64,000 bases of DNA from Massilia arenae (GCF_008014745.1 NZ_VPFD01000001.1:124001-188000); one strand, 5' to 3'. Positions 25,543 to 33,580 are shown, counted from the first letter of the stretch. Numbers and translations: made by a program. Notes: generated by a model not told the origin, from the sequence alone.

Positions 25543-26163
25543 ATGGCAAGAGCAGGACGGCCGCGCGGTTTCGACCGCGACGCCGCGGTCGATAGCGCCA
25601 TGCTGCTGTTCTGGGAACGCGGTTACGAGCGCACGTCGCTGGACGAGTTGCGGCGGACGATGGGCGGCGCCAAGGGACTGTCGTCGGCCAGCTTTTATGC
25701 GGCCTTCGGATCGAAGGAGGCGCTCTACCGCGAGGCGCTGGCGCGCTATCACGCGCTGCATGGCGGCATGCTCGAGATCCTGCGCGACCGCACGCTGGCG
25801 CCGCGCATGCGGCTCGAACGGGCGCTGCGCGCGTCGGTCGCGGTGCAGGGCGACGCCTCGCATCCGCTCGGCTGCATGCTGACCCTGTCGGCGCCGATCG
25901 ACGCCCATGCCGGCGGCGAGGCGCGCGCCGTGGCGGCCGATGGCCGCGCCTTCACGCGCGCCGCGCTGCGCGACTGCCTGCAAGCCGGCGTGGAGGCGGG
26001 CGAGTTACGCCCCGATGCCGACCTGCAGGGATTGACGGCGTTGTTCGACGGCTTTTTGCTCGGCGTGTCGATCCAGGTGCGCGACGGCGTCCCGCTGGCG
26101 GCCATCGAGGCGGGCGTCGGCTGTGCGCTGGCCGCATGGGACGCTTGCGCGGCGCGCCATTGA
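25543..26163 (+). CDS. TetR/AcrR-family transcriptional regulator
   Basis: A 206-residue regulator. The N-terminal helix-turn-helix (about 8-60) reads GFDRDAAVDSAMLLFWERGYERTSLDELRR, and the recognition helix is in SSASFYAAFGSKEALY, typical of TetR. The rest is an all-helical ligand domain with no identifiable ligand. The ATG at 25543 has AAGGGAG at a good distance. It is divergent from the medium-chain oxidoreductase, which it probably represses together with itself. Confidence 0.9.
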   Translation: MARAGRPRGFDRDAAVDSAMLLFWERGYERTSLDELRRTMGGAKGLSSASFYAAFGSKEALYREALARYHALHGGMLEILRDRTLAPRMRLERALRASVAVQGDASHPLGCMLTLSAPIDAHAGGEARAVAADGRAFTRAALRDCLQAGVEAGELRPDADLQGLTALFDGFLLGVSIQVRDGVPLAAIEAGVGCALAAWDACAARH

Positions 26164-26269
26164 AACGGCTTGCTCCCGCGGCTGCGCGCCGAATCCCCCT
26201 ATAATCCAGCATGTGAGGTCGGCGCGATGACGGCCTCGTTCATTTAAATATCTTGGCTAAGGGTGAACG

Positions 26270-26305
26270 ATGAAGCTGGTGGCGATGCAGCCCATGTCCG
26301 CATGA
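26270..26305 (+). CDS. 11-residue upstream leader ORF (MKLVAMQPMSA)
   Basis: A short ORF with AAGGG at 26259-26263, 6 nt before its ATG. Its TGA overlaps the ATG of the MFS gene (ATGA at 26302-26305). The MFS ATG itself has no Shine-Dalgarno sequence, so ribosomes finishing this ORF could restart there. Not proven; the alternative is that the MFS protein starts at the GTG at 26263, in another frame. Confidence 0.4.
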   Translation: MKLVAMQPMSA

Positions 26306-27615
26306 CGACGTCCGTGACAGTGGAGCAGGGCCTCCAGGCCGCCGGCGTCGGCCGCTTCCAGTACCGCATCTTCACGATCTTCGGCCTGGTCTGGCTGGCC
26401 GACGCCATGCAGGTGCTGTCGATCGGTTTCAGTGCGCCGTCGATCGCCAGGACTTTCGGCTTGAGCATGCCGCAAGCCCTGCAGACGGGGACGCTGTTCT
26501 TCGTCGGCATGCTGATCGGCGCCTTCGTGTTCGGCCGGCTGGCGGACCGGATCGGCCGCCGCCCCGTCCTCCTGATCGCGGTGCTGATCGACGCCTGCTT
26601 CGGCGTGGCGTCCGCCTTCGCCCCCGACTTCACCTGGCTGCTGGTGCTGCGCTTCCTGACCGGCGTCGGCGTCGGCGCGACCCTGCCGGTCGACTACACG
26701 ATGATGGCCGAATTCCTGCCCAGCGACCGGCGTGGCCGCTGGCTGGTGCTGCTCGAGTCGTTCTGGGCGCTGGGGACGATCTGCCTGGCGGTGCTGGCGC
26801 TGTGGGCGGTGCAGTGGGGCGACGACGCCTGGCGCGTCATTTTCTTCGTCACCGGCCTGCCGGCCCTGGTCGGCGTGGTCCTGCGTTTTTATATTCCCGA
26901 GTCACCCATGTACCTGCACCGCAGCGGCAAGATCGAGGAGGCGCGCGCGGTGCTGGCGCGGGTGGCCAGGACCAATGGCCGCAATGTCGACATCCCGATG
27001 CTGCAGCCCGAGCGCAGGCAGGCCACGTCGCTGCTCTCGCTGTTCAGGGACGGTCTGCGCCGCCGCAGCGTCGCGCTGTTCATGGCATGGGCGCTGATTT
27101 CGATCGCCTATTACGGCGTGTTCGTCTACCTGCCGATCAGGCTCGGCGCCGAAGGCTTCGGCTTCATGCGCGGCCAGGAATTCCTGATCGTGCTGGCGCT
27201 GGTCCAGTTGCCGGGTTTCGCGCTGGCGGCCTATGGCGTCGAGCGCTGGGGGCGCAAGCCGACCCTGGTCGGCTTCCTGTTGCTGAGCGCCGTCGGCTGC
27301 CTTGGCTATAGCCTCGGCAGTTCCACCGCGCTGGTGGTAGGATCGACGCTCTTGATGAGCTTCGCCCTGCTCGGCACCTGGGGCGCCCTGTATGCGTTCA
27401 CGCCCGAGGTCTATCCGACCCGCCTGCGCGCAACCGGCATGGGCACGGCCGGCGCCGTCGCGCGCTTCGGTGGCCTGTTCGCGCCGGCGATCGTGGCGCC
27501 GGTGATGGCGACGCACTTCACGCTGGCGCTGGTGATGCTCTCCAGCTTATTGCTGGTCGGGGCGGTCGCTATCCTGTGCGTCGACACCGAGTCGCGCCAG
27601 CGGGCGCTGGATTGA
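26302..27615 (+). CDS. MFS transporter (SP/AAHS-like, 12 TM)
   Basis: A 437-residue permease with about 12 membrane segments. The signature loop after TM2 is GRLADRIGRRPVLL, the loop after TM6 has PESPMYL, and the second-half repeat has GVERWGRKPTLVGF; PEVYPTRLRATGMG precedes TM11. These features match the sugar porter / aromatic acid:H+ symporter branch. The substrate cannot be named. The start is uncertain: ATG at 26302 (no own ribosome-binding site, overlapped by a leader ORF) or GTG at 26263 (13 residues longer). A NadR-like ATPase gene follows 10 bp later. Confidence 0.88.
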   Translation: MTTSVTVEQGLQAAGVGRFQYRIFTIFGLVWLADAMQVLSIGFSAPSIARTFGLSMPQALQTGTLFFVGMLIGAFVFGRLADRIGRRPVLLIAVLIDACFGVASAFAPDFTWLLVLRFLTGVGVGATLPVDYTMMAEFLPSDRRGRWLVLLESFWALGTICLAVLALWAVQWGDDAWRVIFFVTGLPALVGVVLRFYIPESPMYLHRSGKIEEARAVLARVARTNGRNVDIPMLQPERRQATSLLSLFRDGLRRRSVALFMAWALISIAYYGVFVYLPIRLGAEGFGFMRGQEFLIVLALVQLPGFALAAYGVERWGRKPTLVGFLLLSAVGCLGYSLGSSTALVVGSTLLMSFALLGTWGALYAFTPEVYPTRLRATGMGTAGAVARFGGLFAPAIVAPVMATHFTLALVMLSSLLLVGAVAILCVDTESRQRALD

Positions 27616-27625
27616 GGATACAGAG

Positions 27626-28216
27626 GTGAAACGGATGGGCGTACAACAGCAGCAGGCCGGCATGATCGTCTTCGTCGGCGCGGAATCGACCGGCAAATCC
27701 ACATTGGCGCAGCACCTGGCGCAGCGGCTCGACGCCGGCTTCGTTCCCGAAATCGGCCGCTTCATCTGGGAAGAAAAGCAGGGCCGGCTCACGGCCGACG
27801 ATTACGTCGAGATATCGGAACGCCACCGCGCTGCCGAGGATGCTGTAGTCAGCCAGACTTCTAGCCCCTGGGTCTTCGTCGACACTAATGCGCTCACCAC
27901 GCTGCTGCTCGGCCTGTGCTTCGGCCAGGTCACCGAACCGGTCCCGCCCGCGCTGCTGCGCCATGCCGACGACTGCCGTACCCGCTACCTGCACCATTTC
28001 GTGTGCGCGGACGACATCCCGTATGAAGAAGAACCCGGCGTGCGCGAGAACGCCGGCTGGAGGACGCACATCCAGCGCCTGGTGCTGGAAGACCTCGACC
28101 GGCGCGGCATCGACTACACGGTGTTGACGGGCACGCTGGAACAGCGCGCCGCGAAGGTGATGGAAGTCCTGTCGTCGATCGAGCAGGACCGCGAAATTAC
28201 GCGCGCAGCTGCGTAA
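27626..28216 (+). CDS. NadR-like AAA ATPase / nucleoside kinase domain protein
   Basis: A 196-residue P-loop protein. Walker A is VGAESTGKST (about residues 17-26), with PEIGRFIWEEKQGRLTADDY after it and a second acidic site FVDTNALTT. This pattern matches the C-terminal kinase domain of NadR (nicotinamide riboside kinase), here standing alone without the adenylyltransferase or HTH parts. It could phosphorylate nicotinamide riboside or a related nucleoside. The close spacing to the MFS gene suggests an uptake-plus-phosphorylation pair, which is inference. It overlaps the convergent chaC by 20 bp. Confidence 0.78.
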   Translation: MKRMGVQQQQAGMIVFVGAESTGKSTLAQHLAQRLDAGFVPEIGRFIWEEKQGRLTADDYVEISERHRAAEDAVVSQTSSPWVFVDTNALTTLLLGLCFGQVTEPVPPALLRHADDCRTRYLHHFVCADDIPYEEEPGVRENAGWRTHIQRLVLEDLDRRGIDYTVLTGTLEQRAAKVMEVLSSIEQDREITRAAA

Positions 28217-28778
28217 CGCCGAAATCGGCCAGGTGCCGCTCGAGCGCGAACACGTGCGGATCGGGCTTGCCGAGTTCGCGCAGGGCTTGCGCCAGGCCCA
28301 GCAGGTATTCGCTGTTCGGCCCACTCGGGCCGCGGGCCGTGGCGATCTGGCGTGCGATGTCGACTTCGTCGGCCGGGCCGAGATAGGCTTCGTTCTCGTG
28401 CGTGGCGATGTAGACGATCCCCTCGTCGCTGCTGCCGTCGTCGAAATGCATCTCGGTCGCCAGGCGCAGATAGCCATTCTTTTCGCGGTGATCCAGATGC
28501 GCGAATTCTTCCGGCGTCACCAGGTAGGCCATGCCGTGGCATAGCGTGCCGGCGTCGGGCACCAGGGTGACGACCCGTCCCGGCGCCGTCTCGGTGCCGC
28601 GGTGGTCGTGCGAACCTTGCCAGAAGCGCCGCGACCAGCCGCCGATATAGGCGGGGCGCCGGTCGATGAAGGGAAAATCGGCCTTGAAGATCAGTGAACC
28701 GTAGCCGAACAGCCAGACACGCTTGTGGCCGTTGAACTTGTTCATCCGCTGGTTGATCGCGATCGTATTGTGTGACAT
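28197..28778 (-). CDS. chaC: Glutathione-specific gamma-glutamylcyclotransferase (ChaC family)
   Basis: A ChaC-type enzyme that splits glutathione to 5-oxoproline and Cys-Gly. The substrate loop YGSLIF (in VWLFGYGSLIFKADF) is present, as are RRFWQGSHDHRGT and the catalytic Glu region in YLVTPEEFAHLDHREKNGY. Length is 193 residues from the ATG at 28778; other in-frame ATGs at 28811 and 28745 are possible and none has a clear ribosome-binding site. Convergent overlap with the NadR-like gene is 20 bp. Confidence 0.9.
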   Translation of the reverse strand: MSHNTIAINQRMNKFNGHKRVWLFGYGSLIFKADFPFIDRRPAYIGGWSRRFWQGSHDHRGTETAPGRVVTLVPDAGTLCHGMAYLVTPEEFAHLDHREKNGYLRLATEMHFDDGSSDEGIVYIATHENEAYLGPADEVDIARQIATARGPSGPNSEYLLGLAQALRELGKPDPHVFALERHLADFGVTQLRA

Positions 28779-28830
28779 CGTGAGGTCAGGGCTAAGACAG
28801 ATGCTGTTCATTGTAGCGCGCCAGGCGCCA

Positions 28831-29730
28831 TCAGCGTTGCGACCGTTTTACATATCCAAACAGGAAATTAATATAACTCTCGGCCGCCGGCGACAGCGAG
28901 CGGCCGGGACGGGTGTAGACGAAAAAGCGCCGCGTCAGCACCGGCTCATCCAGCGGACGCAAAACCAGACCGTGCAACTTCACCAGCGGCTCGGCATATG
29001 GCAGGCAGACCGTTACCCCGAGCCCGGCGCTGACCATCGCCAACGCCGTGGTCATGAAGGTCACCTCGTGCGCCGGCTTGATGGGCGTCTCGCGCAGCGA
29101 CGCATGCATATCGTCGAGCAGGCGTTCCGTGAACTGGCCCTGCAGCGAAATGAAGGGGAAATTCGCCACGTCGCGCCAGGTCAGGCGCGGCAGCGAGGCC
29201 AGCGGATGATTTTCTGGAAAGACCAGCGCGAACGGCATCTCGAACAGCTCGCGCGCCTCGAGCGGTGGCGCCGGCACACGCTCGGGACCGATGCCCACGT
29301 CCGCCTCGCCCGACAAGACGCGCGCGATCACGCCTTCCACTTCGGTATCGCTCAGGCGCACCTCGATCGCCGGGTGCTCGGCCCGGTAAGCCGCGATCGC
29401 CTGCGGCAGCAGGGTGCACGACATCAGCTGCGGCGCCGCGATCCGCACCAGCCCCTTCTTGAGTTGCGTGTGATCGGCGACGTTAGCCAGCGCACCGTCC
29501 AGGTCATCGATCATCTGGCTAAATAAGGGAAACAATTCGCGGCCGATGTCGGTCAATACGATGCGGCGCGTGCTGCGGTCGACCACCCGTGCGCCAAGGG
29601 TCTGTTCGAGCTCCTTGATCAGCCCGGACAGCGCCGACTGCGTCACGTGGATCGCCTGCGCCGCGAGCGTGAAATTGCCGGTCTTGGCCAGGGCGACGAA
29701 GGCGCGCATCTGGCGCAGGGTTGGATTCAT
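28831..29730 (-). CDS. LysR-family regulator, probably of the homogentisate-pathway genes
   Basis: A 299-residue LysR-type regulator. The winged HTH is at the N terminus (LRQMRAFVALAKTGNFTLAAQAIHVTQSALSGLIKELEQTLG), followed by the co-inducer-binding domain (GLVRIAAPQLMS to the C terminus). It is divergent from the fumarylacetoacetate hydrolase and maiA genes with a 92-bp shared intergenic region, the standard arrangement for a LysR activator and its target. The inducer is not evident; an aromatic catabolite is likely. Confidence 0.93.
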   Translation of the reverse strand: MNPTLRQMRAFVALAKTGNFTLAAQAIHVTQSALSGLIKELEQTLGARVVDRSTRRIVLTDIGRELFPLFSQMIDDLDGALANVADHTQLKKGLVRIAAPQLMSCTLLPQAIAAYRAEHPAIEVRLSDTEVEGVIARVLSGEADVGIGPERVPAPPLEARELFEMPFALVFPENHPLASLPRLTWRDVANFPFISLQGQFTERLLDDMHASLRETPIKPAHEVTFMTTALAMVSAGLGVTVCLPYAEPLVKLHGLVLRPLDEPVLTRRFFVYTRPGRSLSPAAESYINFLFGYVKRSQR

Positions 29731-29764
29731 AAGAAAACCTGATAAATCGGGTTGAAAATACTGT

Positions 29765-29793
29765 TTGTATGATAGTGGCTTTTGATTTGTAAT
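29765..29793 (+). promoter_or_regulatory. Candidate promoter of the FAH-maiA operon
   Basis: TTGTAT (29765-29770), 17 bp, TGTAAT (29788-29793), then AAGGA before the ATG at 29823. It lies inside the divergent LysR intergenic region where a regulator would bind. Confidence 0.45.
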
Positions 29794-29822
29794 GGTGGCT
29801 ACTCAGCAATAAGGAAACGCCC

Positions 29823-30842
29823 ATGAAACTCGCCACCCTCAAATCCGGCGGCCGCGACGGCTCCCTGGTCGTCGTCAGCCGCGACCTGGTCACCTATCAG
29901 GTCGTGCCCGAGATCGCGCGCACCATGCAAGCCGCGCTGGATGACTGGGATGCGGTCGCGCCGCGCCTGCAGCAGGTCTACGAGCAGCTCAACGACGGCG
30001 ACGCCGACGGCGCCGAGTCCTTCATCGAGCAGGAATGCCACTCGCCGCTGCCGCGCGCCTACCAGTGGGCCGACGGCTCGGCCTACATTAACCACGTCGA
30101 GCTGGTGCGCAAGGCGCGCAATGCCGAAGTGCCGGCCTCGTTCTATGCCGATCCGCTGATGTACCAGGGCGGCGGCGATTCCTTCGTCGGGCCCTGCGAC
30201 CCGATCGCGGCACTGTCCGAGGACTGGGGCATCGACCTCGAAGCCGAGGTGGCGGTGGTCACCGGCGACGTGCCGATGGGCGCCAGCGTCGAGCGGGCCG
30301 CGAGCGCGATCCGCCTGGTTATGCTGGTCAACGACGTCTCGCTGCGCAACCTGATCCCGAACGAACTGGCCAAGGGCTTCGGTTTCTACCAGTCCAAGCC
30401 GGCCAGCGCCTTCTCGCCGGTCGCCGTCACGCCGGATGAGCTGGGCGACGCCTGGCAGGGCAGCAAGCTGCGCCTGCCGCTGCTGGTGACGCTTAACGGC
30501 GCCGCCTTCGGCCGTCCGAATGCCGGCGAAGACATGACCTTCAGCTTCGCGCAGTTGGTCGCGCACGCGGCCGCCACCCGCGAGCTGTGCGCGGGCAGCA
30601 TCATCGGCTCGGGCACGGTGTCGAACAAGCAGGGCAGCCTGCACGGTTCGAGCGTCGAAAACGGCGGCGTCGGCTACTGCTGCCTGGCCGAAGTGCGCAT
30701 GTATGAAACCATCGAAGAAGGCAAGCCGAAGACGCCATTCCTGCGCTTCGGCGACACGGTGCGCATCGAGATGCTGGATGCCGACGGCGCCAGCATCTTC
30801 GGCGCGATCGACCAGGAAGTGATGCGATATCAAGAGAAGTAA
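29823..30842 (+). CDS. Fumarylacetoacetate hydrolase family protein
   Basis: A 339-residue FAH-fold enzyme that should split fumarylacetoacetate to fumarate and acetoacetate, the last step of tyrosine/homogentisate breakdown. Metal ligands of the fold are visible in DLEAEVAVVTGDVP (the E-x-E pair) and LVNDVSLRNL (Asp); SKPASAFSPVAVTPDELG and GSGTVSNKQGS are family blocks. An N-terminal domain of about 80 residues precedes the catalytic part. It is shorter than the classical 430-residue eukaryote-type fumarylacetoacetase. The operon with maiA, and the LysR gene opposite, support this pathway; homogentisate dioxygenase is not in the window. Confidence 0.88.
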   Translation: MKLATLKSGGRDGSLVVVSRDLVTYQVVPEIARTMQAALDDWDAVAPRLQQVYEQLNDGDADGAESFIEQECHSPLPRAYQWADGSAYINHVELVRKARNAEVPASFYADPLMYQGGGDSFVGPCDPIAALSEDWGIDLEAEVAVVTGDVPMGASVERAASAIRLVMLVNDVSLRNLIPNELAKGFGFYQSKPASAFSPVAVTPDELGDAWQGSKLRLPLLVTLNGAAFGRPNAGEDMTFSFAQLVAHAAATRELCAGSIIGSGTVSNKQGSLHGSSVENGGVGYCCLAEVRMYETIEEGKPKTPFLRFGDTVRIEMLDADGASIFGAIDQEVMRYQEK

Positions 30843-30853
30843 GAGAGGCAGCG

Positions 30854-31498
30854 ATGAAGCTCTATACCTATTTTCGCAGCTCGGCCGCATACCGGGTGCG
30901 CATTGCGCTCAACCTGAAGGGCATGTTCTACGATGCGGTGCCGGTGCACCTGCTCAAGGACGGCGGCCAGCACCTGCAGGACGACTACCGCAAGATCAAC
31001 CCGAGCGGCCTGGTGCCGTCGTTCCAGGATGACCGCATCACGCTGACCCAGTCGATGGCGATCATCGAATACCTCGAAGAGATCCATCCCGAGCCGCCGC
31101 TGCTGCCAAAGGATGCGCCGGGTCGGGGCAGGGTGCGCGAGCTGGCCCAGATCATCGGCTGCGATATCCACCCGATCAACAACCTGCGTGTGCTGAACTA
31201 CCTGGTCAAGCACATGGGCCTGTCGGACCAGGCCAAGACCGAGTGGTATCGCCACTGGATCATCGAGGGCTTCCAGTCGCTCGAGGCGCATCTGGCGCGC
31301 GATCCGGGCGCCGGACCGTTCTGCCATGGCGATCATCCGACCATCGCCGACTGCTATCTGGTGCCGCAGGTCTTCAATGCCCAGCGTTTCAATATCGATG
31401 TCTCGGCCTATCCGAATATCGATCGCATCAATTCGCTGTGCGTTGAGTTGCCGGCGTTCAGGGCGGCGCATCCGTCGCATCAGACGGATACAGAATAA
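30854..31498 (+). CDS. maiA: Maleylacetoacetate isomerase (zeta-class GST)
   Basis: A 214-residue zeta-class glutathione transferase that isomerises maleylacetoacetate to fumarylacetoacetate using glutathione. The N-terminal thioredoxin-like domain has the active-site segment YFRSSAAYRVRIALNLKG, and NPSGLVPSFQDD and LTQSMAIIEYLEE bind glutathione. The C-terminal helical domain begins at RELAQIIGCDIHPINNLRVL, a zeta-class signature. It lies 11 bp after the FAH gene. A short near-copy of positions 31133-31167 occurs about 1.1 kb downstream at 32290. Confidence 0.95.
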   Translation: MKLYTYFRSSAAYRVRIALNLKGMFYDAVPVHLLKDGGQHLQDDYRKINPSGLVPSFQDDRITLTQSMAIIEYLEEIHPEPPLLPKDAPGRGRVRELAQIIGCDIHPINNLRVLNYLVKHMGLSDQAKTEWYRHWIIEGFQSLEAHLARDPGAGPFCHGDHPTIADCYLVPQVFNAQRFNIDVSAYPNIDRINSLCVELPAFRAAHPSHQTDTE

Positions 31499-31564
31499 GC
31501 GCTGCAGGCGAAGCGGTTGACGCATTGTTGCGTGCTAGCATGATGATTTTATTGAAGAAGTCAC

Positions 31565-32257
31565 ATGCCGATGCAGCAGACGAAAGGTGCAATCCTGGTC
31601 CTCGAAAGTCCGTGGGGACTCGACGAGCGCGATGCGAACCGCAGTAGCGTTAAACCATTCATCGAGGGCATGGCGAAGTATGCCGGCGACATCGAGGTAT
31701 GCCATACTGTTTTCTATGACGAGGACAGTTTTGAAGACGGCCTGGAAAAGCTGTGCAAGACGCCATTCAGAAATACGCTGGTGTATGTGGCGGCCCATGG
31801 CAGCCAAACGCACGCCGGTGCTCATCTCACCGACATCAGCTCGGCAGTCCGCAAACGTTCAAAGGATTTCAATATCACGGGAATGCTGCTTGGCAGCTGT
31901 TATGCCGGCAGTATCACCGACGCGCACAAGTTGACCTTGCAGGGGAGTAATCTACGTTGGATCATCGGTTATGCATCCGCGTGTGAATGGCTCACCGGCA
32001 CCATGATCGATTGTGCGCTCTTGAACGAAGCGGTGAGATTTCATCAGAACAGCTACGGGCAAGACAATCTCGTCAGGCGATTCAGCCAGGCCCTCGCGCC
32101 TTTTTCCGCCGGTGCCGCGATTGGCTGCGATGTGGAAGGTCACCCAACGGCTTTGCGCGACTCCCTGCAATTTGTCGTCCAGTCCCCAGGAAACGGAAGT
32201 CGTCCTGCCGTTATCAGCGAGGAAGTGTTTGCCGCACATGCGAAGCTGCGGATCTGA
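31565..32257 (+). CDS. Stand-alone caspase/CHAT-like protein with His-Cys dyad
   Basis: A 230-residue protein I do not recognise by name. Two segments fit the clan CD cysteine protease core (caspase, CHAT, gingipain): a hydrophobic strand ending in His-Gly (TLVYVAAHGSQTHAGAHL, H78) and a strand ending in Cys (NITGMLLGSCYAGS, C112). A third strand, WIIGYASACEW, follows. There is no signal peptide, no TPR or other partner domain, and no adjacent gasdermin or CRISPR gene. Codon choice is less G/C-biased than in the neighbours (many ATT, TTT, AAA codons), suggesting transfer. It lies between maiA and a maiA relic. The protease reading is an inference from the two motifs; an inactive CHAT relative is possible. 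Confidence 0.6.
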   Translation: MPMQQTKGAILVLESPWGLDERDANRSSVKPFIEGMAKYAGDIEVCHTVFYDEDSFEDGLEKLCKTPFRNTLVYVAAHGSQTHAGAHLTDISSAVRKRSKDFNITGMLLGSCYAGSITDAHKLTLQGSNLRWIIGYASACEWLTGTMIDCALLNEAVRFHQNSYGQDNLVRRFSQALAPFSAGAAIGCDVEGHPTALRDSLQFVVQSPGNGSRPAVISEEVFAAHAKLRI

Positions 32258-32289
32258 CTGATACGCCAGTTGCTGGAGGCAATTCGAGC

Positions 32290-32324
32290 GTACGCGAGCT
32301 GGCCCAGATCATCGGCTGCGACAT
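32290..32324 (+). pseudogene. Relic of a maleylacetoacetate isomerase gene
   Basis: Positions 32290-32324 match maiA 31133-31167 at 33 of 35 bases and encode the same peptide (VRELAQIIGCDI); both differences are silent (GTG/GTA, GAT/GAC). Similarity stops at both ends. It looks like the remnant of a second zeta-GST copy, or of a recombination event that placed the caspase-like gene here. Confidence 0.6.
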
Positions 32325-32693
32325 CGGGCTTTGCCCGGCATCGGCTCCGCGAATCACACGCGCCCCCCCGCATCCTCCCCGTCAGATATTCATGATATTC
32401 CGAATTGCCCACATTCGGGATCGCCAATTCATTTAATAAACGCGCTAAACACGGGAGTGGTTTTTACTAAACTAAGGTGGTTATTTTGCCCGAACTTTAT
32501 TAATCGATTCTCGATCACAGTAATGGTTTCTATGGGGAATGAATAAATCTCCAATAGTAAATTTGCTACATATTATGACAATTTAGTGTCGTGATGCCAT
32601 AGACCGAGAAATATGGCAGCCCTAGAATCACTCATCCATTTCCCCTGCATTTATTTCAGCGCGTTCTAAATCGATTCTGCTTATAGCTGGAAG

Positions 32694-32707
32694 GGGTGGA
32701 TATTTGC
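32694..32707 (+). promoter_or_regulatory. Candidate sigma-54 promoter before the PEP-CTERM gene
   Basis: GG at 32694-32695 and GC at 32706-32707 (within TTTGCC) are spaced 10 bp apart, as required for -24/-12. The base before GG is G, not the preferred T. The predicted start is near 32719, just before the ribosome-binding site TAGGGAA. PEP-CTERM genes are known to be often RpoN-dependent through PrsK/PrsR. Confidence 0.35.
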
Positions 32708-32734
32708 CTTTTTTAAATATTCATAGGGAAAATC

Positions 32735-33502
32735 ATGACCTTGCATAAATTGATGTTTGTGTTGGCGCTTTCTCTGGCGGCGACCGTCGTCAAGGCCGCA
32801 CCGGCCTCGTCATTCGTCGACTTTTCCAACGGCGCCCAGGGATGGGAAGGCTCGCAGCCTGCAAATGGCGAAGGCGGGTCATGGATCGATACCACCCTGG
32901 GCAATGGCGCCCTTGCGCTGCACACCGTGATGGAAAACTTCGGCATCGGTTTCAGCAACAGCAGCCAGAATTACGTGGGGGATTACTCGAAGCTCGGCAG
33001 CGTGACCATTGGCCTGGACATCATCGCCAATTCGATCACTTATGTCGGCCAGCAGGTCTCGCGCAACCTGATCGTCGAATTGCGTGACTACAACAATACG
33101 CCGGAGGGCATGCCATATTCCAGCGTCTGGTTCGACCTGGGCGTCATCGACGCCACGCTTGGCTGGCAGCACCTGTCGGTGACGATCGCCGATACCACCA
33201 TGGCGGCCCTGCCGGCCGGCTGGGGCGGCTACGGTACGACGGATGACGCCCAGGGTCCGGGTCTCCCGTCCGGCCGCACCTTTGCCGACGTGCTGTCGAG
33301 CGTGGATGAACTGGTATTCTCGACCCTCGTTCCCGGCTGGTTCTACGGCTTCACCGACTTCGACGTCGCGATCGACAATATTTCGGTCAGCGCCGGCGTG
33401 GCCGAGGTGCCGGAGCCGTCGAGCGTCGCGCTGATGTTCGGCGGTCTCGGCATGCTGGGCTGGATGGCGCGCCGTCGCTCGCGCCATACACCGAGGGCTT
33501 GA
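32735..33502 (+). CDS. PEP-CTERM sorting-domain exported protein, laminin-like
   Basis: A 255-residue secreted protein. The signal peptide (MTLHKLMFVLALSLAATVVKA) is followed by a beta-rich domain of about 200 residues that resembles laminin-B/carbohydrate-binding jelly rolls (DFSNGAQGWEGSQPANGEGGSW, DFDVAIDNISVSAG). The C terminus is a PEP-CTERM signal: VPEPSS, a hydrophobic helix (VALMFGGLGMLGWMA) and the basic tail RRRSR. Such proteins are processed by exosortase EpsH/XrtA and belong to the biofilm or floc matrix. No exosortase is in this window. It follows an AT-rich gap and stands alone. Confidence 0.9.
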   Translation: MTLHKLMFVLALSLAATVVKAAPASSFVDFSNGAQGWEGSQPANGEGGSWIDTTLGNGALALHTVMENFGIGFSNSSQNYVGDYSKLGSVTIGLDIIANSITYVGQQVSRNLIVELRDYNNTPEGMPYSSVWFDLGVIDATLGWQHLSVTIADTTMAALPAGWGGYGTTDDAQGPGLPSGRTFADVLSSVDELVFSTLVPGWFYGFTDFDVAIDNISVSAGVAEVPEPSSVALMFGGLGMLGWMARRRSRHTPRA

Positions 33503-33580
33503 CCGACAACCGGCGGAAGGCTGGCGAACCGGATCGACGAGGCGGGATACAATCCGGCCTCGTCTTTTTACCGGTACGCC

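Larger units (their letters stand above)
32258..32734. other. 477-bp gene-poor, AT-rich stretch
   Basis: No credible gene is seen. The first 70 bp hold a maiA-like relic (32290-32324). From about 32430 to 32720 the DNA is far richer in A/T than the rest of the window. Near the right end is a candidate sigma-54 promoter for the PEP-CTERM gene. Confidence 0.6.

Noticed and set aside
32331..32546. 71-residue frame in the AT-rich gap
   Set aside because: No ribosome-binding site, no recognisable motif, and it begins within the maiA relic surroundings.
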